In this document: piece by piece, positions 8,775 through 18,375 of the stretch
How the letters are laid out: every line of letters begins with the position of its first letter
How positions within the stretch are numbered: position 1 is the stretch's first letter
Assembly: GCF_044005705.1 (NCBI RefSeq)
Contig: NZ_JBIPKE010000017.1
Location: 434,001 to 498,000 of the forward strand
Reading direction: 5' to 3'
Source: Marinoscillum luteum
GTDB taxonomy: Bacteria; Bacteroidota; Bacteroidia; Cytophagales; Cyclobacteriaceae
Length of the DNA stretch: 64,000 bases
Made by a program: the position numbers and the translations under genes
The notes under the pieces: generated by a model
Told to the model about the DNA's origin: nothing
The model's input: the letters and a program-made list of their open reading frames with translations, nothing else
The model's database searches: none

Positions 8775-11012
8775 ATGATCAATTACGCTGCTAAGATAGC
8801 CCAGGAACTCTCATTACAACCCCGCTTTGTAGAAGCCACCACCACCCTATTGGATGGGGGTGCCACTGTGCCTTTTATTTCCCGATACCGGAAGGAACTC
8901 ACAGGTACCATGGATGAAGTAGAAGTGGCGGCGGTAAGGGATCGACTGGCCCAGCTAAGGGATTTGGATAAACGCAGGGAGGCGATTCTTAAGTCCATAG
9001 AAGAGCAGGAAAAGTTGACTCCCGAACTAAAGAAGAAAATAGAAGCTGCTGAAACGATGGCTGCCCTGGAAGACCTTTATCTTCCTTACAAACCCAAGCG
9101 AAAGACCAAAGCTTCCGTAGCCAAAGAAAAGGGACTGGAGCCCCTGGCCAAAGTATTGTGGCAGCAGGGAAATGTATCACCTGAGCAGGAAGCGGAGCAA
9201 TACATCAGTGAGGAGAAAGGTGTGGAAGATGTGAATGCCGCGCTACAGGGTGCCAGGGATATTATGGCTGAGTGGATCAGTGAGGATGCGGAGGCCAGAC
9301 AGAAGATCAGAGACCTGTTTAAGGCCGAGGGGATGATTAGCTCCAGAGTACTCAAGGGAAAAGAGGTAGAAGGCCAGAAGTACAAAGATTACTTCGAATG
9401 GGAGGAGTCATTGAAGACCATCCCATCTCACAGACTACTGGCCATCCGTCGTGGTGAGCGGGAGGGAATCCTGATTATGGACACATTTGTGCCTGAAGAG
9501 TCAGCCATTGATCGGTTAAGCCGACAGTTTGTGCAGGGCTCCAATGCCGCGGCTGAACATGTAGCTACAGCCCTCAAAGATTCATACAAAAGACTCATCA
9601 AGCCGAGTATAGAGACCGAGGCACGGATGGAAAGCAAGAAAGCTGCCGATACCGAGGCTATTTCGGTATTTGTAGATAACATCAAGCAGCTCCTAATGGC
9701 CGCTCCACTGGGACAAAAAGCAGTATTGGCATTAGACCCGGGCTTCAGGACGGGGTGTAAAGTGGTGTGTTTGGATCGTCAGGGGAAGCTTTTGGAACAT
9801 ACGGCTATTTATCCCAATGAGCCCCAAAAAGACATTCATACTTCTGCGGCCATTATCGGTGCCCTGTGTCAGAAGCATAACATAGAAGCCATCGCCATAG
9901 GCAATGGAACTGCCAGTCGGGAGACAGAGCAGTTTGTGAAGGGCATAGGCTTACCCGCCAGTATCATCGTGGCCATGGTCAACGAAAGTGGAGCCTCTAT
10001 TTACTCCGCTTCGGAGGTGGCTCGTGAAGAGTTCAAAGATTATGACCTTACCGTACGTGGAGCGGTGAGTATCGGCCGCCGAATGATGGATCCATTGGCG
10101 GAGCTGGTGAAGATAGATGCCAAATCCATCGGTGTAGGACAGTATCAGCACGATGTAGATCAGAATGCCCTGAAGCATTCTTTGGATGATACTGTAATGA
10201 GTTGTGTGAATGGCGTGGGGGTAGAGCTCAATACGGCGAGCAAGCAGCTTTTGACTTATGTATCTGGTTTGGGGCCACAGCTGGCTGAAAACATTGTCAA
10301 GCACAGAAACGAAAATGGGGCATTCAAAAGTCGGGAGGATCTGAAAAGCATTCCCCGACTTGGAGATAAAGCATTTGAACAGGCGGCAGGTTTCCTAAGG
10401 ATCAAGGGGGCTAAAAACATACTGGATGAAAGTGCCGTGCATCCGGAACGCTACAATACGGTGTACACCATGGCCAAGGACCTGGGCTGTACGGTGGAGG
10501 ATCTTGTAAAAGATCAAAACCTGAGGAGCAGGATCGATTTGAAAAAGTATGTATCTGACGATCTTGGTTTGCCTACCTTGAAGGATATTCTGGCGGAGCT
10601 GGCCAAGCCGGGGCGTGATCCTCGTGAGCAGTTCGAGACTTTCGCATTTGCAGACCATGTGCATGAAATCAAAGATTTGTCTGTGGGTATGAAACTTCCA
10701 GGTATCATTACCAATATCACCAAATTTGGGGCGTTTGTGGATGTAGGGGTGCACCAGGATGGTCTGGTACATGTGAGTCATCTTTCGGATAGCTTTGTGT
10801 CTGATCCCACCAAGGCGGTGAAACTGCAGCAAAAGGTGATGGTGACGGTGCTGGAGGTAGATGTGCCCAGAAAGCGGATTTCACTTTCCATGAAGTCGGA
10901 CCCTTATGGTAAGTCGGCACCTAAACAGGACCGTAAAAAGAGAGAAGAAAAAGAACCGGAAGGAGACTTGCAAGCCAAACTGGCGATGCTCAAGGGTAAA
11001 TTCGGTAAATAA
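8775..11012 (+). CDS. tex: Tex family RNA-binding transcription accessory protein
   Basis: At 745 residues this is a standard-length Tex protein. The order seen is an N-terminal helical Tex domain (FISRYRKELTGTMDE), a YqgF/RNase H-like domain (VLALDPGFRTGCKVVCLD near residue 320), a helix-hairpin-helix pair (LVKHRNENG and the following SIPRLGDKAFEQAAGFLRI) and a C-terminal S1 RNA-binding domain (GIITNITKFGAFVDVGVHQDGLVHVS). The tail is basic. Tex binds nucleic acid and is tied to transcription fidelity and toxin gene expression in other bacteria. The lipoprotein gene follows two bases later. Confidence 0.96.
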   Translation: MINYAAKIAQELSLQPRFVEATTTLLDGGATVPFISRYRKELTGTMDEVEVAAVRDRLAQLRDLDKRREAILKSIEEQEKLTPELKKKIEAAETMAALEDLYLPYKPKRKTKASVAKEKGLEPLAKVLWQQGNVSPEQEAEQYISEEKGVEDVNAALQGARDIMAEWISEDAEARQKIRDLFKAEGMISSRVLKGKEVEGQKYKDYFEWEESLKTIPSHRLLAIRRGEREGILIMDTFVPEESAIDRLSRQFVQGSNAAAEHVATALKDSYKRLIKPSIETEARMESKKAADTEAISVFVDNIKQLLMAAPLGQKAVLALDPGFRTGCKVVCLDRQGKLLEHTAIYPNEPQKDIHTSAAIIGALCQKHNIEAIAIGNGTASRETEQFVKGIGLPASIIVAMVNESGASIYSASEVAREEFKDYDLTVRGAVSIGRRMMDPLAELVKIDAKSIGVGQYQHDVDQNALKHSLDDTVMSCVNGVGVELNTASKQLLTYVSGLGPQLAENIVKHRNENGAFKSREDLKSIPRLGDKAFEQAAGFLRIKGAKNILDESAVHPERYNTVYTMAKDLGCTVEDLVKDQNLRSRIDLKKYVSDDLGLPTLKDILAELAKPGRDPREQFETFAFADHVHEIKDLSVGMKLPGIITNITKFGAFVDVGVHQDGLVHVSHLSDSFVSDPTKAVKLQQKVMVTVLEVDVPRKRISLSMKSDPYGKSAPKQDRKKREEKEPEGDLQAKLAMLKGKFGK

Positions 11013-11014
11013 AT

Positions 11015-11476
11015 ATGAAAAGAACGCTACTCCTTTGGATGACATTTTTCATAGCCCTGATGGGTTGCGAAGATGAGACCTATTATCCACCCGGCTTATA
11101 TGGCTACCAGGTGGAGCGTCTGATATCCGGAGGAGAAGACAAGGTTTGGGCCCTCGCAGGTTTAGAGGTAGATGGCCAGACTCAGAGCATTGAAGGCTGT
11201 GCCAATGCGGTGGAGCTACATGTTTACCAGGGGACTACAGCCATCGACGTATATCAGATCACTACCTGTGAGGTGCCGGATACTTTATATTATGGCGAAA
11301 TGACGGCTTCAGAAGCGGGCTCATCTGCCTCAAATACGAATGTGTTCACAGACTCACTCCTTTTTGAGAACGGAGAGGTGAATTATGTAATAGTGAAAGA
11401 GGTGACCTCCCTCAGACTAAAATTCGACCGGTACTTTGGTGGTGTGAAGTCCACCTATCAGTGGGTGGCCCGCTAG
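11015..11476 (+). CDS. Small lipoprotein of unknown function
   Basis: This 153-residue protein has a short signal sequence ending in a lipobox (IALMGC, cysteine near residue 18), so it should be lipidated and exported. The mature part, beginning EDETYYPPGLYGYQ, resembles no family I recognise. It starts two bases after tex and is probably co-transcribed with it, although the products are unlikely to interact because Tex is cytoplasmic. It is convergent with rsmE, three bases away. Confidence 0.65.
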   Translation: MKRTLLLWMTFFIALMGCEDETYYPPGLYGYQVERLISGGEDKVWALAGLEVDGQTQSIEGCANAVELHVYQGTTAIDVYQITTCEVPDTLYYGEMTASEAGSSASNTNVFTDSLLFENGEVNYVIVKEVTSLRLKFDRYFGGVKSTYQWVAR

Positions 11477-11479
11477 TTT

Positions 11480-12181
11480 TTAATATTCATTCACCACATT
11501 CACCATATGGGCGGCCATGAGGCCGGCAGTTTCTGTGCGAAGTGTACTCTTTCCGAGACTTATTTTTTGAAATCCCTGATTCAACGCTTCGGTTACTTCC
11601 ACTTTCGAAAAGTCACCCTCAGGCCCGATAAGGGTGATGACCTTCTGACTGGATTTTAGTTCGTTGGAGAGATAAGGCAAATCCGGCTCCACCACTGCGA
11701 TGAATTTTAGTCCGTTGTGATCGGCTTTTAGGAAATCCTTCAGTTTGACCATGGGATTGATCCTCGTCAGAAATCCACTTTTGGATTGTTTGAGAGCACT
11801 CACGGCTTTTTTCTCCAGCCGTTCAGTCCGCATCTTATTCCTTTCGCAGTTGTCAGTAAGGACAAAACTGATCTCATCTACACCCAGCTCGCACGCTTTC
11901 TCTACAAACCATTCTATCCGGTCAGTATTCTTAGTAGGAGCAATGGCGATGTGATTGTAAAAGGGGCGCGGCTCCAGTTGCGTTTTTTGGGTGATTTCAA
12001 ATTCACAAAGCTTTCCGGTAATGGACGTAATCACCGCTTGATAAGCCATTCCCTTGCCATCGAAGATGCCTATTTCATCCCCTGCTTTTTTGCGGAGCAC
12101 TTTTACACAATGCTGGTACTCATCATCTGAGAGATGGAATACCCCTTCTGATGTTTTGGGCTGAAAGAAATAGAGCATCAA
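11480..12181 (-). CDS. rsmE: 16S rRNA m3U1498 methyltransferase
   Basis: The 233-residue protein is a SPOUT-fold methyltransferase of the RsmE family, which methylates N3 of U1498 in 16S rRNA using S-adenosylmethionine. It has the N-terminal PUA-like start (YFFQP, then DDEYQHCVKVLRKKAGDEI), the middle IAPTKNTDRIEWFVEKACELG and the C-terminal knot motifs LIGPEGDFSKVE and ISLGKSTLRTETAG that bind the cofactor. It lies downstream of the AraC-type regulator on the same strand, separated by 39 bases. Confidence 0.95.
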   Translation of the reverse strand: MMLYFFQPKTSEGVFHLSDDEYQHCVKVLRKKAGDEIGIFDGKGMAYQAVITSITGKLCEFEITQKTQLEPRPFYNHIAIAPTKNTDRIEWFVEKACELGVDEISFVLTDNCERNKMRTERLEKKAVSALKQSKSGFLTRINPMVKLKDFLKADHNGLKFIAVVEPDLPYLSNELKSSQKVITLIGPEGDFSKVEVTEALNQGFQKISLGKSTLRTETAGLMAAHMVNVVNEY

Positions 12182-12220
12182 ACTGTTTTTGGAATGGCTA
12201 AATTAGGAAATCCTAAGTAC

Positions 12221-13741
12221 TTAATGCCGATCGTCAGAGGAATGGACTTCTTTGAAATATTGGCGTGGGGTGCACCCTTTGATTTTCTTAAAGGCCCTGT
12301 TGAATGTGGGCTTGGAGTTGAACCCCACGCTGAAGGCAATCTCCAAAAAGGACGCCGAGTCACCTGAAGCTTCCACTTTTCGGATAAATTCATCTACACG
12401 GTAAGTATTGATCAGTTCGGTGAAGTGCTGGTCAAATTGCTCATTGATCACCCGGGAGAGCGTATGCGAGGCGGTAGGGATCATGTGGGCCATACTTTCC
12501 AGAGTGAGTTCCGGTTTCAGATAGATCTGATCGGTTTCCAGTAGTTTGATCAGTTTGTTTTTGATGCTGGAGATCTCATCCTGATTAATTTTTTGATCCT
12601 GATATTTCTTTTTCTCCCGGAGCACTTCCGGATGCTTCACGGCATAGTAAGCCAAAGCAAAGATGATGAGTGAAAAGAGCAGCCAGAGTACGTCTATGAG
12701 GTTTTCGGAAATGTAAAGGAGATCCGTGTTCAAAATCCGCCCCGAAACGTAGATCACCACCACGATGAGCCACAGGCCGAGATAGATGGCTTTGATGTTT
12801 AAGACATAGTCCAAAAATCGCAGGTACTTTTTTTGTTTCTCGTTGAGGTGCTCCTGTGTGCTGTAACCCGCGAGGATTCGCTTACAGATGATCCAGTAGG
12901 CACTATTGAAAAGCAGGGCCAGTACACCGGTGATGGCGAAATAGGGGAAGAGCTCTTTGTCCAGTACTTTGTAGATAAAAGTCTGCCGCTCCAGCGCCAG
13001 GTAAGGCAGGTAAAGGGCAAACTGCACGAGAAACGGAATGAACTGGGGCCAAATTCGGGACCATTTGACTTCTATGACCAGCAGCTTGTGAATGTACAGA
13101 TAGAAGATGGGTCCATAGGTAAATAGGATCAGCTCCGGAACAAAGAGCAATTTTGGCTCCCAATTGAATACATCAGGATCAAAAGTGGAGGCCCTGCCCA
13201 GTACCGAAATGGTGATGAGAACCAGCAGGACACTCAATATTGAATTGGCTGTTTTGTTTTGGTTGCGAATGGTATTGATCGCCACTACCAGCAGCAGGCC
13301 CTGAATGGCTGCAATGATGAGAAAATACATGTAGATGGTGTAGGAGTGAGATGAGATGTCCTCCCACGACTCTACAGTCATGTGGACCGTTTGCTCAGAT
13401 GCCGTGCTGATCAGTAATCTGTTTGGTCTTGCACGTCCGTTTTTGCGAGCCTCTACAGAACTCCATGTGCCTCTGGTGATTTTATATTGGAGCGTATCAC
13501 TGCTGTGGAGCAGGTGCAGGACAAGTGTGCCATCAGGGGATCTTTGAAATTTTCGCTCTGCCTTATCGGTGACCCAACCATCTATATCGGTGACCAGGTA
13601 GATAGAAGCATCATGTGGAGTGTTGGCTGGTACTGCGTCCACAATAAAAGTGGTGTGGTACTTTGGAGCTTCATCCGCACCAAAACCAGTAAGGCTCCAC
13701 ACACAGCAGAGCAACCCCCATAAAATTACCTTTCTGTTCAC
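12221..13741 (-). CDS. Membrane AraC-family regulator with starch-binding-like sensor domain
   Basis: This protein (506 aa from the GTG at 13741; a TTG three codons earlier is possible) starts with a signal peptide. An extracytoplasmic domain follows (about residues 30-115) whose pattern DIDGWVTD, YKITRGTWSSVEA and PNRLL resembles CBM20/CBM48-type sugar-binding modules. Then come about seven hydrophobic helices (about 135-375) and a C-terminal AraC DNA-binding domain (LEIAFSVGFNSKPTFNRAFKK, then GCTPRQYF). The layout suggests a one-component membrane regulator that senses a carbohydrate outside and binds DNA inside. It is divergent from a small secreted gene and the alpha-amylase. The sensor call is by eye and needs a profile search. 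Confidence 0.8.
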   Translation of the reverse strand: MNRKVILWGLLCCVWSLTGFGADEAPKYHTTFIVDAVPANTPHDASIYLVTDIDGWVTDKAERKFQRSPDGTLVLHLLHSSDTLQYKITRGTWSSVEARKNGRARPNRLLISTASEQTVHMTVESWEDISSHSYTIYMYFLIIAAIQGLLLVVAINTIRNQNKTANSILSVLLVLITISVLGRASTFDPDVFNWEPKLLFVPELILFTYGPIFYLYIHKLLVIEVKWSRIWPQFIPFLVQFALYLPYLALERQTFIYKVLDKELFPYFAITGVLALLFNSAYWIICKRILAGYSTQEHLNEKQKKYLRFLDYVLNIKAIYLGLWLIVVVIYVSGRILNTDLLYISENLIDVLWLLFSLIIFALAYYAVKHPEVLREKKKYQDQKINQDEISSIKNKLIKLLETDQIYLKPELTLESMAHMIPTASHTLSRVINEQFDQHFTELINTYRVDEFIRKVEASGDSASFLEIAFSVGFNSKPTFNRAFKKIKGCTPRQYFKEVHSSDDRH

Positions 13742-13940
13742 CGCTGACAAGGAAATTATGATTTCGCAATAATATAAGATTTTCGAAACTACAATCTATT
13801 GATTTTTCAAAAACAACGAACCTTTATTTTAAAAGTGTCAATTTATAAAATGAAGCGAACGGATCGTTTTATTAAAGGAGATTGGTTTTCACATTAAGCG
13901 AAATATAGGGACGTAAGTCCCATCCACCAACCAATTACCT

Positions 13941-14423
13941 ATGAGCTTCAAAAGTATTTTTTTCACCCTGTTCTTTGCCTGTTCCGGAATCATGGTGTTC
14001 TCTCAGGGAGTGACACTTTCTGAGGATGAGGTGCTCCCTCATATTGTGGCCAGGCACTATGCTGATCACCCGGGAAGTCTCGCAGTGGGCTGGCAGCAAA
14101 TAGAGATGGAGGGAGCCAACAGATACATGGCCACCTATGCCGAAGATAAGATACGGCGTGAGACCATTTATAATAAGAGCGGAAGACCTCTGTTTGAATC
14201 CACCATACATGAGGGTGATTTACCACTTATGATGAGTTATTATGTCGAGGACCGATTTGGAAAATTCAGGGTGGTAGAGTTTAAAAGCACTAAAGACCTC
14301 TCAAACGAAATCATGCGATACACGCTAGTGGTGAAGGCCAAGGAATATGGAGAGCTCGAGCTTGCTTTTGATAATGAAATGAACCCTATTGAGTCGCGGA
14401 CAGCCCTGGCTTCCTATGACTAA
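13941..14423 (+). CDS. Secreted PepSY-like small protein
   Basis: The 160-residue product has a clear signal peptide (about residues 1-22, ending VFSQ) and a compact domain with repeated beta-rich segments such as GANRYMATYAEDKIRRETIYNK. This resembles the PepSY-like/BLIP-like proteins that are common secreted orphans in Bacteroidota, but the match is weak. It is the first gene after the divergent gap from the AraC regulator and precedes the alpha-amylase by 67 bases, so it could be part of that regulator's target unit. No enzymatic residues stand out. Confidence 0.6.
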   Translation: MSFKSIFFTLFFACSGIMVFSQGVTLSEDEVLPHIVARHYADHPGSLAVGWQQIEMEGANRYMATYAEDKIRRETIYNKSGRPLFESTIHEGDLPLMMSYYVEDRFGKFRVVEFKSTKDLSNEIMRYTLVVKAKEYGELELAFDNEMNPIESRTALASYD

Positions 14424-14490
14424 TGTTACCCGAATGTAAACCAGATTTAATAACAACCTAATTCAAAAACTACTAATCCATTTCCAACTT

Positions 14491-15951
14491 ATGAAAACTA
14501 CCTTTAGAATGATGAAAACCAAACATTTAAGTCTGCTGCTTGCCGTTTTGGCAGGTGGTTTTTTGCTGTCCTGCGAAGAGGATGATGGTGCGGAAAACGC
14601 ACTGCTCGATGCCCAAAATGAAATCAATGTGGTGGATGTGACCACCCATGATGGCCGTCCGTTTTCTACCGGAGTAGAGCCTCAGTCCAACGCCAAGTAT
14701 GTAGGCGGACCCGGCGGAGGTGTGATGATGCAGGGTTTCTACTGGGATGTGCCAGCCGGTGGTACATGGTGGAACACCGTGAAGAACAAGACTACTGCCT
14801 GGGCCAATGCCGGGATCAAAGCTATCTGGCTGCCGCCTGTCTCTAAGGCACAGAATGGTCCTTACTCGATGGGCTATGATCCTACAGACTACTACGATTT
14901 TGGAAATTACAACCAGAACGGTACTGTTGAAACACGGTTTGGTTCAAAAACAGAGCTTCAGGCATTGATCACTGCAGCACACGGTCAGAGCATGGAAGTA
15001 TATGCTGATATTGTTATCAACCACAACAGTGGAGGACAGTCTGAAGCTAACCAGTACACTGGTGGCAACACGTGGACTGATTTCACAGGAGTAGCTTCAG
15101 GCAAGTTCCCCCGGTCTCAGCATGATTTCCATCCCAACTGGGTACATAGCAATGATGGCGGTAGTTTTGGTGGCTTCCCTGATCTGTGTCATGATGTGCC
15201 TTACGTACAGGATTGGCTATGGGGCCGCTCAGATGCTGTTGCCAAGTACTACAAAAACACCATGAAATTTGATGGTTGGAGATTTGACTATGTGAAGGGA
15301 TTTGAGCCCTGGGTAGTGAGTTCATGGAACAGTGCAGTTGGCGGATTCTCAGTAGGAGAGCTGTGGGATTCGGATGTAAACTACCTCAACTGGTGGGCAA
15401 ATAATGCGAATAGTTCGGTATTCGATTTCGCCGCTTACTACAAAATGAATGATGCTTTTGATGGTAACAACCTGAATAAGCTGAACGATGACATGATGTG
15501 GAAGCGAAATGCTTACAAAGCGGTGACCTTTGTGACCAATCATGATACGGATGAAATCTACAACAAGATGCTGGCCTATGCCTACATCCTTACCCATGAA
15601 GGGTACCCCTGTATTTTCTATCGGGATTATGAAACATGGTTGGATAAAAACAAGCTCAACAATCTGATCTGGATACATAACCAAAAGGCTACTGGTAATA
15701 CCAGCATTCTATACACCGATACTGATGAGTATTTGGCCCGTAGAAATGGCTATGGCGGCAACCCAGGTTTGATCGTTTACATCAATAACTCCAACAGCTG
15801 GCTGACACGTTGGGTACCTACCAACTGGAACAATACCCAGATCAAAGATTTCACAGGTCACTCCGGCTGGTACCCTACCACACAGAGTGGTGGCTGGGTA
15901 GAGATTCAGTGTCCTCCGAAGAGCTACAGTGTGTGGTCTCCAAATATTTAG
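14491..15951 (+). CDS. Lipoprotein alpha-amylase, GH13
   Basis: This 486-residue alpha-amylase cleaves alpha-1,4 glucan. It begins with a lipoprotein signal (LLSC, cysteine about residue 28) and should be anchored at the cell surface or outer membrane. The TIM barrel shows VMMQGFYWDVP near 78, YADIVINHN near 171, the nucleophile aspartate in GWRFDYVKG (D266), the acid/base glutamate in SVGELWD (E290) and FVTNHDTDE (D352) for the transition state. The pattern fits the archaeal/plant-like GH13 subfamilies 6 and 7. The translation start may be an internal ATG at 14509 or 14512. A terminator follows. Confidence 0.94.
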   Translation: MKTTFRMMKTKHLSLLLAVLAGGFLLSCEEDDGAENALLDAQNEINVVDVTTHDGRPFSTGVEPQSNAKYVGGPGGGVMMQGFYWDVPAGGTWWNTVKNKTTAWANAGIKAIWLPPVSKAQNGPYSMGYDPTDYYDFGNYNQNGTVETRFGSKTELQALITAAHGQSMEVYADIVINHNSGGQSEANQYTGGNTWTDFTGVASGKFPRSQHDFHPNWVHSNDGGSFGGFPDLCHDVPYVQDWLWGRSDAVAKYYKNTMKFDGWRFDYVKGFEPWVVSSWNSAVGGFSVGELWDSDVNYLNWWANNANSSVFDFAAYYKMNDAFDGNNLNKLNDDMMWKRNAYKAVTFVTNHDTDEIYNKMLAYAYILTHEGYPCIFYRDYETWLDKNKLNNLIWIHNQKATGNTSILYTDTDEYLARRNGYGGNPGLIVYINNSNSWLTRWVPTNWNNTQIKDFTGHSGWYPTTQSGGWVEIQCPPKSYSVWSPNI

Positions 15952-15982
15952 AATATACAATCGTTTGTATTAATACTTCTTC

Positions 15983-16013
15983 AAAAAGGCCACCCGTTTG
16001 GGGTGGCTTTTTT
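15983..16013 (+). terminator. Terminator after the alpha-amylase gene
   Basis: The stem GCCACCC (15989-15995) pairs with GGGTGGC (16001-16007) and is followed by TTTTTT. It lies about 30 bases after the amylase stop and just before the TonB receptor gene, so the receptor probably has its own promoter or depends on readthrough. Confidence 0.85.
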
Positions 16014-16038
16014 GCGTTTCTGAGCTATATTCAAGGCT

Positions 16039-18375
16039 ATGAGGTATTTTTTCTTAATCGCCGGGCTCATGCTCATCGGCCAGCTGGCAGTTACCGGTCA
16101 GGATTTCAACCTTTCAGGAACAGTAGTAGATGAGAGGGGAGAGGAAATTATCGGAGCGGGGGTGCTGTTGGAAGAGCTCGGGTTGGGTACTTCTACAGAC
16201 CTAAACGGGAAGTTCAAACTCTTTGCTCCCAAGAGAAATTATACACTGATCGTGCAGTATCTGGGGTACAAGGAATACAGAAACACCATTTACCTCAATC
16301 GTCACATTGACCTGACCGTGCGGATGGAGAGCACCTTCACCCAGCTACAGGAAGTAGTGAAAACTGCACGGGCAGAGGATTATCGGATCAAATCCATCCC
16401 CGGAGTGGAGCGCCTCACCATCAAAGACGTTGAGGACGTGCCCCTGCTAATGGGCGAGCTTGATATTGTGAACTCCATACTCTTATTGCCGGGGGTGTCC
16501 AATGCCGGGGAAGGTTCCACGGGGTTCAATGTACGTGGCGGAAAGGTGGATCAAAACCTTATCACCCTGGATGGATCAGAGGTGTTCAACTCCTCACATT
16601 TGCTGGGATTCTTCTCCATTTTCAACTCTGATGTCATCAAGGATTTCACCTTGTACAAGGGGCATATGCCAGCTACTTTTGGTGGACGACTATCGTCGGT
16701 GCTGGATGTGAATACGCGCGAAGGCAGCTATGAGCAAATGGAGGGATCTGTGACGGTAGGCCCCGTCACCAGCAAGCTGTCTTTCGAAACCCCGATCATT
16801 CAAAACAAGCTTTCTGTGCTGGCCGCGGCCAGGTTTGCTTACCCCAACTGGGTGATCGGCCAAATGAAAGATTATGATGTGAAGCGCAGTAAGGCCGTTT
16901 TCGATGATCAGAACCTGATTTTGGGCTACCGAATTAATGATCGGAATAAAGTAAATCTATCGTTCTACAGAAGCTTTGACCGCTTTCGCTTTAGCGACGA
17001 TTTTGAATTCAACTGGGGCCATGTAATGGGTAGCCTGACCATGCAAAATGTAATTTCGGATGTGTTTCTCCATGAACTGAAGATCAATCATGTGGACTAT
17101 CACAACCGGCAGTATGATGTGGCAGAGGACTATGAGGTCCAGAATGGAATCGCCAGCACCTCACTGAAGGATAATTTTCTCTATGAGGGCTTTACCAACC
17201 ATCAGATCAACATGGGATTGGAAATCAAAGACTATCATCAGAAACCGGAGGAGCGTCTGGCGGGAGCCCGATCTGGTGTGGTACCTGCCCATGTAGAAAA
17301 GGATAGGGGGGTGCTGGGCAGCATATATGTAGACGATGAGTGGGCCCTTGGGAAGCTGACGCTTTCTGGTGGGCTCAGGTACAACTACTATGTTATGTTG
17401 GCCCGAAATGAATTTTTGCTCTACGAATTAGATCAACCAAAATCACTGACTAATATCGTAGACACGGCCCACGTGTCACCCGGAGATGTGAACTATGCCA
17501 ATCTGGAACCCAGGGTGGGGCTCAATTTTCTGATGACCCCCAACATCTCGCTGAAAGCCAGTTATAACCGGGTGTATCAGTACCTTCACCTGATTTCCAA
17601 TACCACCTCTGCCACACCGATAGATTTGTGGCAGGTCAGCACCTTTCATATAGAACCCCAGCAGTCGTCTAATTACAGCCTGGGCATGAGCTTCACCAAT
17701 GACCGTCGGAGGTGGCAAAACTCCGTGGACGTATTTTACAGAGATATCAGTAACATTTACGATTACCGCGACTTTGCTGATCTCCTGCTCAACAATCACC
17801 TCGAAACGGAATTGCTGCAGGGGCAAGGCAGGTCTTATGGGCTGGAGTTTCTCTTCGAAAAGCAAAAGGGAAAGTGGACCGGTTGGCTGGCTTACACACT
17901 TTCCAAATCTGAAAACCTGGTCAATGGACCTTCTGAGACAGAGCGAATCAACGACGGAAAGTGGTACCCGTCTAACTATGACCAGCGGCATAACCTCTCC
18001 GTGGTGGCCAAACGTGATCTGGGAGGCGACAAGGCTTTTTTCTCTGTGAACATGGTTTATAACAGTGGTCGTCCTTTCACAGGCGTGGAATCCAGTTATT
18101 ACTTCAACAATGCCGTGGTGCCACTCTATAGTTCCAGAAACAAATACAGGATTCCGGATTATGTCCGCTTTGATGTTGGTTTGGGATTTAATTCGGTTTT
18201 CAAAAAATGGGAGGATCAGCTGAACTTTTCAGTATACAACCTCTTTGGTCGGGCCAATGCTTATTCCATTTACTACAGAAAGCCGACTAGCACGGCCATT
18301 ATCCCGTTCAGCTATAAACTGACTGTACTCGGTCAGGCATTTCCATCTATTACCTATACCGTCAGTTTCAAATGA
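16039..18375 (+). CDS. TonB-dependent outer membrane receptor with carboxypeptidase-regulatory-like N-terminus
   Basis: The 778-residue protein has a signal peptide (about 1-20), a CarboxypepD_reg-like domain (FNLSGTVVDERGEEIIGAGVLLE, about 23-110), a plug domain with GFNVRGGKVDQNLITLDG and VLDVNTREG, and a beta-barrel ending in an aromatic-rich strand (PSITYTVSFK). It should import a ligand across the outer membrane with TonB energy. It is followed by two DUF4249 lipoproteins, the first overlapping by ATGA, a pairing known in Bacteroidota as an alternative to SusC/SusD. The ligand is unknown; the nearby amylase hints at a glucan, but the genes are separated by a terminator. Confidence 0.92.
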   Translation: MRYFFLIAGLMLIGQLAVTGQDFNLSGTVVDERGEEIIGAGVLLEELGLGTSTDLNGKFKLFAPKRNYTLIVQYLGYKEYRNTIYLNRHIDLTVRMESTFTQLQEVVKTARAEDYRIKSIPGVERLTIKDVEDVPLLMGELDIVNSILLLPGVSNAGEGSTGFNVRGGKVDQNLITLDGSEVFNSSHLLGFFSIFNSDVIKDFTLYKGHMPATFGGRLSSVLDVNTREGSYEQMEGSVTVGPVTSKLSFETPIIQNKLSVLAAARFAYPNWVIGQMKDYDVKRSKAVFDDQNLILGYRINDRNKVNLSFYRSFDRFRFSDDFEFNWGHVMGSLTMQNVISDVFLHELKINHVDYHNRQYDVAEDYEVQNGIASTSLKDNFLYEGFTNHQINMGLEIKDYHQKPEERLAGARSGVVPAHVEKDRGVLGSIYVDDEWALGKLTLSGGLRYNYYVMLARNEFLLYELDQPKSLTNIVDTAHVSPGDVNYANLEPRVGLNFLMTPNISLKASYNRVYQYLHLISNTTSATPIDLWQVSTFHIEPQQSSNYSLGMSFTNDRRRWQNSVDVFYRDISNIYDYRDFADLLLNNHLETELLQGQGRSYGLEFLFEKQKGKWTGWLAYTLSKSENLVNGPSETERINDGKWYPSNYDQRHNLSVVAKRDLGGDKAFFSVNMVYNSGRPFTGVESSYYFNNAVVPLYSSRNKYRIPDYVRFDVGLGFNSVFKKWEDQLNFSVYNLFGRANAYSIYYRKPTSTAIIPFSYKLTVLGQAFPSITYTVSFK

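Noticed and set aside
13908..13921. Small hairpin GGGAC-GTAA-GTCCC before the 13.9 kb gene
   Set aside because: It is short, has no U-tract and matches no known operator, so it was not listed as a feature.
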